Of a DNA stretch of 64,000 nucleotides, positions 9,182 through 18,474 are shown one piece after another. Within the stretch, counting starts at the first letter, position 1; each line of letters opens with the position of its first letter. The stretch comes from Anaerococcus urinomassiliensis (lineage in GTDB: Bacteria; Bacillota; Clostridia; Tissierellales; Peptoniphilaceae). The stretch is taken from the NCBI RefSeq assembly GCF_900128425.1, contig NZ_LT635781.1, positions 114,656-178,655 of the forward strand, in the 5' to 3' direction. The translations under genes and the position numbers were made by a program. Below the pieces are notes generated by a model. That model saw only the letters and a program-made list of their open reading frames with translations. It did no database searches and was not told the origin of the DNA.

Positions 9182-11818
9182 ATGAAAAAAACAGTCCACA
9201 TCATATCCCACACCCATTGGGATAGAGAATGGTATTTGCCTTTAGAAAATCATACTATGCGTCTGGTTGACCTAGTTGATGGACTTATAGAAGCTTGTGA
9301 AGATCCTCGTTTCAAGTATTTCCAGTTTGATGGTCAATATTTGCCTATAGAAGATTACCTAAAGGTTAGACCAGAAAATAAGGAAATATTAAAAGAATTA
9401 ATAGAATCAGGAAGAATCATAATAGGTCCTTGGTACATCTTACAAGATGCATTTTTGACAAGTGGAGAATCAAATGTCAAGGACTTAAGCCTAGGCATCA
9501 AAAAATCTTGTTACTGGGGAAAACCTGCTAGCATTGGATATTTCCCGGATACCTTTGGCAACATTGGCCAAGCTCCACAGATTTTAAATAAAGCTGGCAT
9601 TGATGTCTCTTACTTTGGACGTGGAGTCAAGGCAACAGGTTTTGACAATGCAGTCATAGAAGATTTCACATCCAAAAATTCTGAACTTATTTGGAAATCA
9701 AACGATGGGTCAGAAGTGTTGGGAATACTATTTGCGAATTGGTATTGCAATGGAGTAGACATACCTAGCAAGGAAGATAAGCTTAGAAAATACATGGATC
9801 AAAAAATAGCCGACATGGAAAAATACGCTTCGACTAAGCAGCTTCTCTTGATGAATGGTTGCGACCACTCTCCAGTACAAAAAAATATTGGAGAAATCAT
9901 AGAAAAGTTAAATACCATGTATGACGACTATGAGTTTGTCCATTCAAACCTAGATTTGTACTATGAGGCAGTAAATAAAGAAATAGATAGGAAAAATCTT
10001 GCTGAAATAACTGGCGAACTTCGTAGCCAGACAACAGACGGTTGGTACACCCTACAAGGAACCTCTTCATCTAGGTACTATCTCAAACATATGAACAAAA
10101 ACTTAGAGATGAGACTTGAGGAAGTGACTCAACCTTTACTTACTATTTTTGGTAAAAAGGAAGATTATCCTCATGATAGGATTGACTACATCTACGAAAG
10201 GCTTATTTCCAATCACCCACACGACAGCATCTGTGGATGTTCTATAGATTCTGTTCACGATGGAAATAGGAGAAGATTCAAAGATGCTGCTGAGGCTTTG
10301 GACTATATTGACCAAAAGCAAGGAGAATTTATAGGGAAAAACACCTACAATGACTCAGATTATGTGAGTTTTTGCTTGATAAATACCCTGCCATATGAAA
10401 GAAGTAGGATCGTTTCAATAGATTTAGACTATATGAAGGAGTTTTTTGGGGCGAATTTCCCAGAAGTTGTAAAAAAACTTCAAGAAATTGATCTGCCGGA
10501 CTTAACTTTAGTCGATGAAGATGGCAATGAAATACCTGGTCAAATCACAGATATAGGCACAAACTTTGGCTATGAACTACCAGAAGATGTCTTCCGCAAG
10601 CCTTATTTTTCAAGGCAAGTAAACGTTAAGTTTTTAGCAAAGCTTAAAGCATATGAAAAGAAAATATTTAGACTAGTAGAAGGAAAAAGTAAGTACGAAA
10701 TTATCTCTTATGACAAGGACCTAATTGAAAATGACTTCTACCAAATAAAAATAAATGACAATGCCTCCTTGGACATCAAGGATAAGAGGACAAATGAATC
10801 TTATACCAATGTTTTGATGGTTGAAGATAGTGGGGATATTGGAAACGAGTACATCTACAGGCAGTCTTACGATAATCTAAGGATTTTGGGCGGCAAGCTC
10901 ATAAAAAAAGAAGTCTTAAGGGAAAATGACAAGTACATCATAAAGCTTACAGAGGAAATTTCTATCCCAGAATCTTCCGACCAGACCTTGTTTGAAGAGC
11001 AAGTTACTCTAGTAGGTCTACCATTTAGGCAGGCAAAAAGATCAAAAGATTATGTAAAAATGAATATTTATAAAGAAATCATAGTCTATGATGAAAAATC
11101 AACAATGGATATTAAGATTAAACTTAAAAATATGGCCAAAGACCATAGGATGAGATTATTATTTGGCCACAAATTAGAGTCTGATTTTATTTATCCAGAA
11201 AGTATATTTGAAACAGTCAAAAGATCTGCCTACCCTCCAAAAACTTGGGAAAATCCAGATTATTCACAAAATTTGAGCAGGTATATCCAAGTAAAAGATG
11301 AATCTAACAAAGGTTTTACAGTATCCACTATAGGTATAGCAGAATATGAACAAGTAAAAGATGAAGGTCTATACCTAACTTTATTTAGGTCTACAGGTGA
11401 GCTTGGAGACTGGGGATATTTCCCAACACCAGATGCCCAGCTTTTGGGTGATTTGGCTGATATGGAATTTGACCTATACCTAGATATATTTGACCAAAAT
11501 CCATCTATTTCAATACAAAAAGCTTTGAAGGATAGAGTGCCTTTCTTTAAGGTTCAAATAGATAAAAACACTGATACCACAAGCTTTAATCCTGATATTC
11601 CAGATATAGACCTTGGAGAAAACTTATATTCTATTCTATACAGAAATTATGATGGAGATCCTATATTTAGGGCTTATAATCCAAGTAATGAAGATAAGCA
11701 AATTCCTAAGCTTAATGGAGAAAATTACGATATACTAGGGCAAAATCCAGATGATCGCAAGATTGATAAGGACAAATTGAGTCCGTTTGAGATTAGAACC
11801 ACAAAACTTGATTTTTGA
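9182..11818 (+). CDS. Alpha-mannosidase, glycoside hydrolase family 38
   Basis: 878 residues, cytoplasmic. Zinc ligands H12 and D14 are in the N-terminal SHTHWDREWY motif, the nucleophile is D123 in FPDTFGNIGQ, and another metal-ligand histidine is in NHPHDS (344-349); GCDHSPVQ is also present. Family length and the C-terminal beta-sandwich domains fit bacterial MngB/streptococcal GH38 enzymes, which remove alpha-1,3 (and other) mannose from N-glycans. Adjacent GH38 and GH125 genes are a known streptococcal arrangement for high-mannose N-glycan breakdown. Confidence 0.94.
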   Translation: MKKTVHIISHTHWDREWYLPLENHTMRLVDLVDGLIEACEDPRFKYFQFDGQYLPIEDYLKVRPENKEILKELIESGRIIIGPWYILQDAFLTSGESNVKDLSLGIKKSCYWGKPASIGYFPDTFGNIGQAPQILNKAGIDVSYFGRGVKATGFDNAVIEDFTSKNSELIWKSNDGSEVLGILFANWYCNGVDIPSKEDKLRKYMDQKIADMEKYASTKQLLLMNGCDHSPVQKNIGEIIEKLNTMYDDYEFVHSNLDLYYEAVNKEIDRKNLAEITGELRSQTTDGWYTLQGTSSSRYYLKHMNKNLEMRLEEVTQPLLTIFGKKEDYPHDRIDYIYERLISNHPHDSICGCSIDSVHDGNRRRFKDAAEALDYIDQKQGEFIGKNTYNDSDYVSFCLINTLPYERSRIVSIDLDYMKEFFGANFPEVVKKLQEIDLPDLTLVDEDGNEIPGQITDIGTNFGYELPEDVFRKPYFSRQVNVKFLAKLKAYEKKIFRLVEGKSKYEIISYDKDLIENDFYQIKINDNASLDIKDKRTNESYTNVLMVEDSGDIGNEYIYRQSYDNLRILGGKLIKKEVLRENDKYIIKLTEEISIPESSDQTLFEEQVTLVGLPFRQAKRSKDYVKMNIYKEIIVYDEKSTMDIKIKLKNMAKDHRMRLLFGHKLESDFIYPESIFETVKRSAYPPKTWENPDYSQNLSRYIQVKDESNKGFTVSTIGIAEYEQVKDEGLYLTLFRSTGELGDWGYFPTPDAQLLGDLADMEFDLYLDIFDQNPSISIQKALKDRVPFFKVQIDKNTDTTSFNPDIPDIDLGENLYSILYRNYDGDPIFRAYNPSNEDKQIPKLNGENYDILGQNPDDRKIDKDKLSPFEIRTTKLDF

Positions 11819-11828
11819 AAGGAGTTTT

Positions 11829-13106
11829 ATGGAAAAGATAGTTGAAAGCTTGATAGAAAAAGTAAACAATTCCAATCAAGTGACTGATGAAATTAAAAAA
11901 ATATTTGAAAAAGCTATAAAAAATACTTTTACGACTACCATGAAGCTTACAGATAGGGGAGATGTCTTTGTAATCACTGGCGATATAGAAGCTATGTGGC
12001 TAAGAGACTCTGCTGGACAGATTAGACCCTTATTTTATATAGATTCGGATGAGGCAAATGATTTAATCAAAAAAGTCATCCAAAGACAGTTCTTTTCAGT
12101 CGACAAGGACTACTATGCTAACGCCTTTAATAAAGAGTCAAATGGTAGGGCTTGGACCCACGACGATATAACAGATTTTGAATCTGATTGGGTTTGGGAG
12201 AGAAAGTATGAGCTTGATAGTCTAGCTTATATCATGCAAACTGCTCATTTGTATTACGAAAAGACAAAAAATTCATCTATATTTGATGATGAATTTATGA
12301 GAATTTTGACAAATGTAGTTGATCAAATTAAGCTTGAACAAAACCACGAAAACTCACCATATGAATTTGTAAGGCCAAATCCTGAAGCAGTCACAGAAAC
12401 TCTAAGAACTGGCAAAAAAGGCTCTCCAGTAGCCTACACAGGCATGAGCTGGTCAGGTTTTAGGCCAAGTGACGATTCTTGTATGTACCAATACCTAGTT
12501 CCTGCCAATGCATTTACAGTTGTAAGCCTTAGAAGACTTGCTGATTGCTTGATTGATGCCGGCAAAGATAATGACCTTGCTAATAAGATGAAAAATCTTG
12601 CTGATGAGATTGACAAGGGAATAAAAGAACACGGAAAAATTAATGATGATGAATTTGGTGAAATTCTAACTTATGAAGTTGATGGACTTGGCAATAGCAA
12701 TTTTATGGATGATGCCAATGTTCCAAGCCTATTATCCCTTGCTTACCTTGATTACATGGATAAGGACGATGAGCTTTACAAAAACACTAGAAAGGCAATC
12801 TTATCAGATAAAAACCACCTTTATTATGAGGGAAAGGCTGCTAAGGGTATAGGAAGTGACCATACTCCAAAAGATTATATATGGCATATAGCCCTAGCTA
12901 TGCAAATGATGACATCAACAGAAAAAAGCGAACAAGAAGAAATCCTCCACTATTTTGAGACAACACATGATGATAAGTATTTGATGCATGAAGGTTTCCA
13001 TAAGGATAATCCAAGTAAGTACACAAGAGATTGGTTCTCATGGTCAAATTCTATGTTCTGTGAGGCTGTTTTAAGATACATAGGCCTTGAAATGATCAAG
13101 GCCTAG
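11829..13106 (+). CDS. Exo-alpha-1,6-mannosidase, glycoside hydrolase family 125
   Basis: 425 residues. GH125 motifs are visible: WLRDSAGQIRPL (about residues 57-68), ANAFNKESNGR, WVWERKYELDSL, and MSWSGFRPSDD followed by YLVPANAF. The family removes alpha-1,6-linked mannose by inversion, complementing GH38. ATG 11829 is chosen because AAAGGAG at 11818-11824 is well placed; an in-frame ATG at 11787 lies inside the GH38 gene with no ribosome site. The 3' end overlaps the convergent rpiR-type gene by 11 bp. No signal peptide. Confidence 0.93.
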   Translation: MEKIVESLIEKVNNSNQVTDEIKKIFEKAIKNTFTTTMKLTDRGDVFVITGDIEAMWLRDSAGQIRPLFYIDSDEANDLIKKVIQRQFFSVDKDYYANAFNKESNGRAWTHDDITDFESDWVWERKYELDSLAYIMQTAHLYYEKTKNSSIFDDEFMRILTNVVDQIKLEQNHENSPYEFVRPNPEAVTETLRTGKKGSPVAYTGMSWSGFRPSDDSCMYQYLVPANAFTVVSLRRLADCLIDAGKDNDLANKMKNLADEIDKGIKEHGKINDDEFGEILTYEVDGLGNSNFMDDANVPSLLSLAYLDYMDKDDELYKNTRKAILSDKNHLYYEGKAAKGIGSDHTPKDYIWHIALAMQMMTSTEKSEQEEILHYFETTHDDKYLMHEGFHKDNPSKYTRDWFSWSNSMFCEAVLRYIGLEMIKA

Positions 13107-13836
13107 TAGCTTCGTAGATTTCACAGACTATATCTATAGAGACAATAAGGGGTGCCATTTTTGAGATGTTAAACTCATAAGTTGAATATGATGGAGTCAG
13201 AAAAACAAAGTCTGATTTTTGGGCCAAGGTAGACTTAGGACTTCTGGTGAGGGATAGGATTTTCGCCCCCTTTTCAAGAGCGTTATCAACCCCTTCTAGA
13301 AGGTTGGTATTTTCCCCGCTTAGGGAAAGAGCTATTAGTAAGTCTTCCTTATTTAAGCTATTGGTCAAAAGATTAATGGCATAAGGTTCCTTGGCGTAGT
13401 CAGAATTTATAATATTCATTTCATTTAATTTGTAGACAAATTCATTGGCGGCAAGGCCAGATGTGCCTATGCCAATTATTGCGATTTTGTGAAATTGGTC
13501 CAAATTCTTGATAAAATCATCAAGCTTAGGATCTACTTGCCCTATACTAGAAATCATATCTTCATATATGGACAAAGATTTGTAAGTCCTATTATCAGTT
13601 AAAGATTTGAGGGCGTAGCGAAACTCGAGATATCCATTGAAACCAAGTTTTTGTGAAAACCTAGTGGCGGTAGCTGTGGACACATAAAAAGTTTTGGCAA
13701 ATTCATTTATAGAAAGATTTGAAATATCGGACTCTAAACTTTTTAATTTTTTGACTATGGCTTGCTCACTTCTAGAAAGTTTTATATTATTTTTGCTGAT
13801 TATATCCATTATAAAATCATATGAATTGTTTGACAT
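13096..13836 (-). CDS. RpiR-family transcriptional regulator (HTH + SIS)
   Basis: 246 residues. Residues 1-80 form the HTH_6 domain (VSTATATRFSQKLGFNGYLEFRYALKSL); residues 120-240 form an SIS phosphosugar-sensing domain (IGIGTSGLAANEFVYKLN, SLSGENTNLL). RpiR proteins respond to phosphorylated sugars. It is transcribed away from the ROK kinase, with only 40 bp between the two start codons, and its 3' end overlaps GH125. It is the obvious candidate regulator of the glycan locus; activator or repressor cannot be told. AAGGAGT (complement of 13841-13847) supports the start. Confidence 0.93.
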   Translation of the reverse strand: MSNNSYDFIMDIISKNNIKLSRSEQAIVKKLKSLESDISNLSINEFAKTFYVSTATATRFSQKLGFNGYLEFRYALKSLTDNRTYKSLSIYEDMISSIGQVDPKLDDFIKNLDQFHKIAIIGIGTSGLAANEFVYKLNEMNIINSDYAKEPYAINLLTNSLNKEDLLIALSLSGENTNLLEGVDNALEKGAKILSLTRSPKSTLAQKSDFVFLTPSYSTYEFNISKMAPLIVSIDIVCEIYEATRP

Positions 13837-13876
13837 AATAACTCCTTATTAGATTATTATAACATAAAGGGAAAAA

Positions 13877-14773
13877 ATGTATTTAGTATTTGATATAGGT
13901 GGATCATCCACCAAGTACGCTTTAATAGAAAACGATATGATTATCGAGAAATCTTCAAAGGCTCAAGCGAAAACAATGGATGAATTTGTGAAGTTTTTTG
14001 AAGATACAATAATATATTACCAAAATAAATATAAAATCGAGGGCATAGGCTTATCTTCTCCGGGAACAGTAGACCCTCTCACAGGCAAAATTCTAGGCCA
14101 ATCAGCTGTGGAATTCATCACAGAATATAATTTTGCCTACCATTTAGAAAATAGATTTTCTTTGCCAGTAGCTATAGAAAATGATGCAAACTGTGCAGCC
14201 CTTGCCGAAGTTTATTACGGAAAGTACAAAAAAGATTATATAGCTTTTCTTATAATTGGTTCAGGAATTGGAGGAGCTGTTGTAAATAAAGGGAACATAG
14301 TAAGGGGTGCCAAGCTAGAAAGCGGTGAATTTGGCTATATGCTACTAAAAAATGAAGACGGTAATTATGAAAACTTCTCAACTCTTGCAACTTTACCGAA
14401 TGTAAGGCGCAAGATGGTAGAAAAATATGGAATTAAAGATACAACTTATCAAATTTTTGATAAGTACTTTAAGAAAGAAGAGCCATATTTTTCCCACGTT
14501 GACCTGATGTTTGATTACCTAGCCATGGGCATTTATAACATTGCATATACAATTGACCCGGAAATCATTTATCTAGGCGGTGGAATTTCTTCTGATGAAC
14601 GCTTTATAAATGAGCTAAAGAAAAAGCTTCAAAGTGGAATCTTTGCTAGCAAAGAATACGACATCAGACCTGTATCATTTTTTAATGACAATAACCTCTA
14701 CGGAGCCTATGCTAATTTAAAAAAGACAATCAAAGAAGGCAGAAGCCTTAAACAAAGGAGTGAAGATGATTAA
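13877..14773 (+). CDS. ROK-family sugar kinase or regulator-like protein
   Basis: 298 residues. The ATP-binding DIGGSSTKYALIEN is at 6-19, SSPGTVDP near 58, the catalytic aspartate is in IENDANCAA (about 104), and the GSGIGGAVV loop follows. It has no N-terminal HTH, so it is a kinase rather than a NagC-type repressor. The usual ROK zinc site (CxCGxxGC) after the SGE-FG motif is absent: this stretch contains no cysteines. Candidate substrates are GlcNAc, ManNAc or mannose released by neighbouring enzymes (inference). It overlaps the GH1 gene by 8 bp. Confidence 0.87.
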   Translation: MYLVFDIGGSSTKYALIENDMIIEKSSKAQAKTMDEFVKFFEDTIIYYQNKYKIEGIGLSSPGTVDPLTGKILGQSAVEFITEYNFAYHLENRFSLPVAIENDANCAALAEVYYGKYKKDYIAFLIIGSGIGGAVVNKGNIVRGAKLESGEFGYMLLKNEDGNYENFSTLATLPNVRRKMVEKYGIKDTTYQIFDKYFKKEEPYFSHVDLMFDYLAMGIYNIAYTIDPEIIYLGGGISSDERFINELKKKLQSGIFASKEYDIRPVSFFNDNNLYGAYANLKKTIKEGRSLKQRSEDD

Positions 14774-16148
14774 ATTTCCACAGGGTTTCCTATACGGATC
14801 TGCCACAAGTGCTGCTCAATCTGAAGGGGCGGCAAGTCTTGATGGCAAAAGTGAAAGTACTTGGGATTTTTGGTACAAAGAAGACCCGTACAAATTTCAC
14901 AATCTAATAGGACCCGAAAAAACAACGGATATTTACCATAACTATGAAAAAGATGTAGAATTACTAGAGAAAACTGGACATTCAGTATTTAGAACCTCCA
15001 TTGGCTGGTCTAGACTAATACCAGATATAGATGGAGGAGTTAACCCAAAGGCAGTCAAATTTTATAGGGATTATTTTTCAAAAATCAAAGAGAAAAACAT
15101 AACCCTATATATAAACTTATTTCACTTTGATATGCCTATGTATCTGATGGATATTGGTGGTTGGACCAACAAAGAGACTGTAAAGGCCTATGTTTCTTAT
15201 GCAAAGAAATGCTTTGAACTCTTTGATGATTTGGTTGACGGCTGGTTTACCTTTAATGAACCAATAGTCCATGTCCAATGCCAATATATGAGCGGCCACC
15301 ACTATCCGGCGGAAGTAAATCCACAAAAAGCCATTCAATGTGCTTTTTACACCCAGCTTGCCAGTGCTTCAGCTATAAAGGCCTACAAGGTAATGGATGG
15401 TAAGAAAAAAATCGGAATAATACTAAATCTTACACCATCATATCCAAGAAGTGACAATGATGGAGATCTAAAAGCTGCCGAAATTAGCGAGCTGTTTAAT
15501 ACAGCTTCATTTTTGGATCCATCTGTTAAAGGTTATTATCCAAAAGAATTAGTAGACATAATAGCGAATGAAGATTTATTGCCAGAATACACAGACCAAG
15601 ATTTACAAATAATCAAAGAAAACACCATAGACTTTTTAGGTGTAAACTATTATCAACCACTAAGAGTTATGGAAAATCCATATCTTTATAAGGATGATGC
15701 AATGTTTTCTCCAGGCAAGTATTATATGGGCTATGATATGCCAGGCAAAAGAATGAATCCATATCGAGGTTGGGAAATTTATCCAAAGGCCCTATATGAT
15801 ATTGCAATAAATATACGAGATAATTACGGCAATATAGAGTGGCTAGTCACAGAAAATGGTATGGGCGTAGAAGATGAGGAACGCTTTAGAAAAGATGGTC
15901 AAATCCAAGATGACTACCGCATAGAGTTTTTCAAAGAACACCTATACTGGCTTTCTAAGGCCATAGAAGAAGGGGCAAATTGCAAGGGCTACCAAGTTTG
16001 GACCTTCATAGATTGCTGGAGCTGGCTAAATGCATATAAAAACCGATATGGTTTAGTTGAACTAGACCTTAAGACAGGAGAGCGTAGGATTAAGAAATCT
16101 GGTGAGTGGTTTTATGAACTTAGAAAAAACAACGGATTTGAACTCTGA
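14766..16148 (+). CDS. Glycoside hydrolase family 1 beta-glycosidase
   Basis: 460 residues, cytoplasmic. The glycone-binding Q18/E20 (AAQSEG), acid/base E165 in FTFNEP and nucleophile E363 in VTENG are all present. In the C-terminal WTFIDCWSWLNAYKNRYG motif, the Glu of ordinary beta-glucosidases is Ser419, as in 6-phospho-beta-glycosidases, and Tyr428 is also kept. The phosphate-binding Lys position is Asn426, with a Lys one residue earlier (425). Whether it cleaves a phosphorylated or a plain disaccharide is therefore open. No PTS gene is in the window. ATG 14766 is preferred to a GTG 6 bp upstream on AAAGGAG spacing. Confidence 0.9.
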   Translation: MIKFPQGFLYGSATSAAQSEGAASLDGKSESTWDFWYKEDPYKFHNLIGPEKTTDIYHNYEKDVELLEKTGHSVFRTSIGWSRLIPDIDGGVNPKAVKFYRDYFSKIKEKNITLYINLFHFDMPMYLMDIGGWTNKETVKAYVSYAKKCFELFDDLVDGWFTFNEPIVHVQCQYMSGHHYPAEVNPQKAIQCAFYTQLASASAIKAYKVMDGKKKIGIILNLTPSYPRSDNDGDLKAAEISELFNTASFLDPSVKGYYPKELVDIIANEDLLPEYTDQDLQIIKENTIDFLGVNYYQPLRVMENPYLYKDDAMFSPGKYYMGYDMPGKRMNPYRGWEIYPKALYDIAINIRDNYGNIEWLVTENGMGVEDEERFRKDGQIQDDYRIEFFKEHLYWLSKAIEEGANCKGYQVWTFIDCWSWLNAYKNRYGLVELDLKTGERRIKKSGEWFYELRKNNGFEL

Positions 16149-17436
16149 TCAACACTTTGGCTTAAAAGAAACTTTTGATGGCACATTGCCAGAATACCTT
16201 GGGCCATTGCCAAATACTTCCCAAGTTAATTATCTAGTAGAAGGATGTGGGGCTTTCTTGCACTTTGGTATGAACACTTATACCGAAGTAGAATGGGGCA
16301 ATGGCAAGGAAAGCCTTGATGACTTTACCATGACTGACTTTGACTACGAATCCTATGTAAAAACTTTGAAGGATTTGGGTTTTAAAAGACTTATTTTTAC
16401 AGCCAAACACCACGATGGTTTTTGCATGTGGGATACAAAAGAGACTTCCCACAAGATTACTAATACTAGCTATGGTAAGGATTTTCTTTATGAGCTATCA
16501 AAAGCTTGCACTAAGTTTGATATGGATATGGGCATATATCTTTCACCGTGGGATGTCCACGAGCCTACTTATGGAAGTGGGGATGCCTATAACAAGTTTT
16601 ATATTAATCAGATCAAAGAGATTGTAAATAATCCCATATACGGCAACAAGGGCCATTTTGTAGAATGGTGGTTTGACAACGCCAAAGATGAGAATTACCC
16701 AGATCAAGAATATGATTTTGAAAGTTTTATGGCAGAGATTAGGAAAAACAATCCTGAAATCTTATTTTTTGGGGTCGGGGCTATGGGTGGCATCCACTGG
16801 GCTGGTAACGAGTTAGGCTTTGCCCCAAGTGAAAATGCTCCTAGGCTTAAAAAGGATACTTTTCAAATAGACTACGATTCTGCCTTTAGGTCAGCTGTGG
16901 GACACAATGAAGACTATGTTTTTTCTATAAGCGAATGCGACACTTCAGTTACCGACCGTTGGTTTTCTCACAAGGATGAGAGAATAAAATCTATAGAAGA
17001 ACTTTTCGAAATATACCTTAAATCTGTAGGACGTGGGGGTGTTTTGCTATTAAACATTCCTGCCAACAAGAGCGGGAAAATAGATGATAAAATCATAGAA
17101 AGATTAAAAGAAACTAAGGAAAAGGTTCAAGAAACTTTCTCTAAAAATATAGAAGATGATATCTTAATAAGTTGTGATGACATAGGAAGTGAATACTATA
17201 TTAGTGTAGAAAATCCTAATAATCTTGATATAAATTTTGTCACAATTGGGGAAGATATTAGAAAAGGATCACGCTTCACTCATGGATATATATTCATAAA
17301 TGGAGAAAGATTTAATATCGACTCTATTGGAAATAGGCGTATTTTCGACCTAAGACCTTATAGAAATATCAAGAAATTAAGACTTGCCTTGTATGGAGCA
17401 AGCAAGCTATACATTAACGATTTTAAAATTTATTAG
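16114..17436 (+). CDS. Alpha-L-fucosidase, glycoside hydrolase family 29
   Basis: 440 residues, cytoplasmic. GH29 motifs: GAFLHFGMNTYTEVEWG (about 46-62), TAKHHDGFCMWD (96-107), IYLSPWD (141-147) and the nucleophile D188 in WWFDNA. The GAMGGIHWAGNELG block and overall pattern resemble subfamily B (alpha-1,3/1,4-fucosidases), so Lewis-type antennary or alpha-1,3 fucose is the likely target. A short beta-sandwich tail ends the protein. The start is within the end of the GH1 gene; ATG 16114 has a GGTGAGTGG-like site, while GTG 16102 is possible. No carbohydrate-binding module or export signal. Confidence 0.92.
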   Translation: MNLEKTTDLNSDQHFGLKETFDGTLPEYLGPLPNTSQVNYLVEGCGAFLHFGMNTYTEVEWGNGKESLDDFTMTDFDYESYVKTLKDLGFKRLIFTAKHHDGFCMWDTKETSHKITNTSYGKDFLYELSKACTKFDMDMGIYLSPWDVHEPTYGSGDAYNKFYINQIKEIVNNPIYGNKGHFVEWWFDNAKDENYPDQEYDFESFMAEIRKNNPEILFFGVGAMGGIHWAGNELGFAPSENAPRLKKDTFQIDYDSAFRSAVGHNEDYVFSISECDTSVTDRWFSHKDERIKSIEELFEIYLKSVGRGGVLLLNIPANKSGKIDDKIIERLKETKEKVQETFSKNIEDDILISCDDIGSEYYISVENPNNLDINFVTIGEDIRKGSRFTHGYIFINGERFNIDSIGNRRIFDLRPYRNIKKLRLALYGASKLYINDFKIY

Positions 17437-17473
17437 TTTATATGTATAAATGTAATATTTCCCCTTCAAATAA

Positions 17474-17482
17474 TGTTATAAT
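17474..17482 (+). promoter_or_regulatory. Extended -10 promoter before the ROK fructokinase gene
   Basis: A consensus TGTTATAAT (extended -10) lies 57 bp before the start codon in the 102-bp gap after the fucosidase gene. No good -35 is seen, as expected for extended -10 promoters. It suggests the kinase has its own transcript. Confidence 0.6.
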
Positions 17483-17538
17483 GAAACTATAGGAAAATTT
17501 TAAAATCAATATTTGGGCTTTTAGGAAAGGAGCAATAT

Positions 17539-18399
17539 ATGTACGGTTCAATAGAACTAGGTGGAACAAAAATAAGGTGTGGGATTTTTGACGATGGGGG
17601 AAAACTCCTCACAGAAGATAGGATAAAAACGGCTGACCCATATGACAATGTAGAAGAAATTGTAGAATTCTTCAAGGACTCTGATATAAAATCTATTGGC
17701 ATTGGGGCATTTGGTCCAATTGATGTGGACAAAAATAGCAAAACTTATGGGTCTATTCTAGCTACGCCAAAAAGGCTTTGGAGAAATTTTGACTTGCTTG
17801 GTGAGCTTAAGAAGAAATTAGACCTACCAATGGGACTTACAACAGATGTTGGAGCAAGTGGTATTGGTGAATATGAATTGGGAGCAGCAAAAGAGAAGAC
17901 AAGCTCGCTATATTTAACTATAGGCACAGGTATAGGTGGTTCCTACATACAAAATGGTAAATTGCTTGAAGGATATTCTCACCCTGAAATGGGCCACTTT
18001 GAACTTCCAAAAGAAGATGGAGATGACTTTGAAGGAGTGTGCGATTATCACAAAAATTGCTTTGAAGGCCTTTGCTCAGGACCTGCTATAGAAAAAAGAG
18101 CAGGAGAAAAGGGAGAAAATCTCGACATCTCAGATAAAGCCTTTGCCATAACCGCAAAATATATAGCTAAGGGTCTTTATACCTACACAGCAATTCTTCG
18201 TCCACATATCATAATAATCGGTGGAGGAGTTTGCAATAAGGAAGGCATGATTGATAAAATCAGAGAAGAATTTGACAAGATAAAGGGCGACTACCTTGTT
18301 TTGCCAGATAGTAAAGAATATATAGTATTCCCGGAACTAGGCAACGAGGCTGGCCTTATAGGTGGCTATGTACTTGCAAAAGAGATAGCACGAGACTAA
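17539..18399 (+). CDS. ROK-family fructokinase/mannokinase (ScrK/GmuE type)
   Basis: 286 residues. ELGGTKIRCGIFDD at 6-19 is the nucleotide loop; VGASGIGEYELGA, TIGTGIGGSYI and the zinc-site region HPEMGHFELPKEDGDDF...CDYHKNCFEGLCSGPAIEKR are those of ScrK/YdhR/GmuE kinases, which phosphorylate fructose and mannose at C6. Unlike the ROK gene at 13.9 kb, it keeps the Cys/His zinc ligands. Mannose kinase activity would supply mannose-6-phosphate to ManA at the left edge of the window (inference). AAAGGAG supports the ATG. It ends at a structured bidirectional terminator. Confidence 0.9.
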   Translation: MYGSIELGGTKIRCGIFDDGGKLLTEDRIKTADPYDNVEEIVEFFKDSDIKSIGIGAFGPIDVDKNSKTYGSILATPKRLWRNFDLLGELKKKLDLPMGLTTDVGASGIGEYELGAAKEKTSSLYLTIGTGIGGSYIQNGKLLEGYSHPEMGHFELPKEDGDDFEGVCDYHKNCFEGLCSGPAIEKRAGEKGENLDISDKAFAITAKYIAKGLYTYTAILRPHIIIIGGGVCNKEGMIDKIREEFDKIKGDYLVLPDSKEYIVFPELGNEAGLIGGYVLAKEIARD

Positions 18400-18474
18400 A
18401 AAAAGGACTTTATGACCTAAACCCCAAAATCCGCAATACGGATAGAGGGGTTCAGCTCATTAGTCCCTTTTTAT
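18400..18474. terminator. Branched bidirectional terminator
   Basis: The outer stem pairs 18405-18409 (GGACT) with 18462-18466 (AGTCC), with flanking A and T runs on both sides. Nested inside are AAACCCC/GGGGTT (18420-18425 with 18447-18452) and ATCCG/CGGAT (18429-18433 with 18438-18442). A and T runs flank the stem, so it can stop transcripts from both the kinase gene and the convergent GH2 gene, whose last codons it overlaps. Confidence 0.8.

Noticed and set aside
16102-16113. GTG start of the fucosidase 12 bp upstream
   Set aside because: Kept only as an alternative; ATG 16114 fits better, although its ribosome site is also modest.
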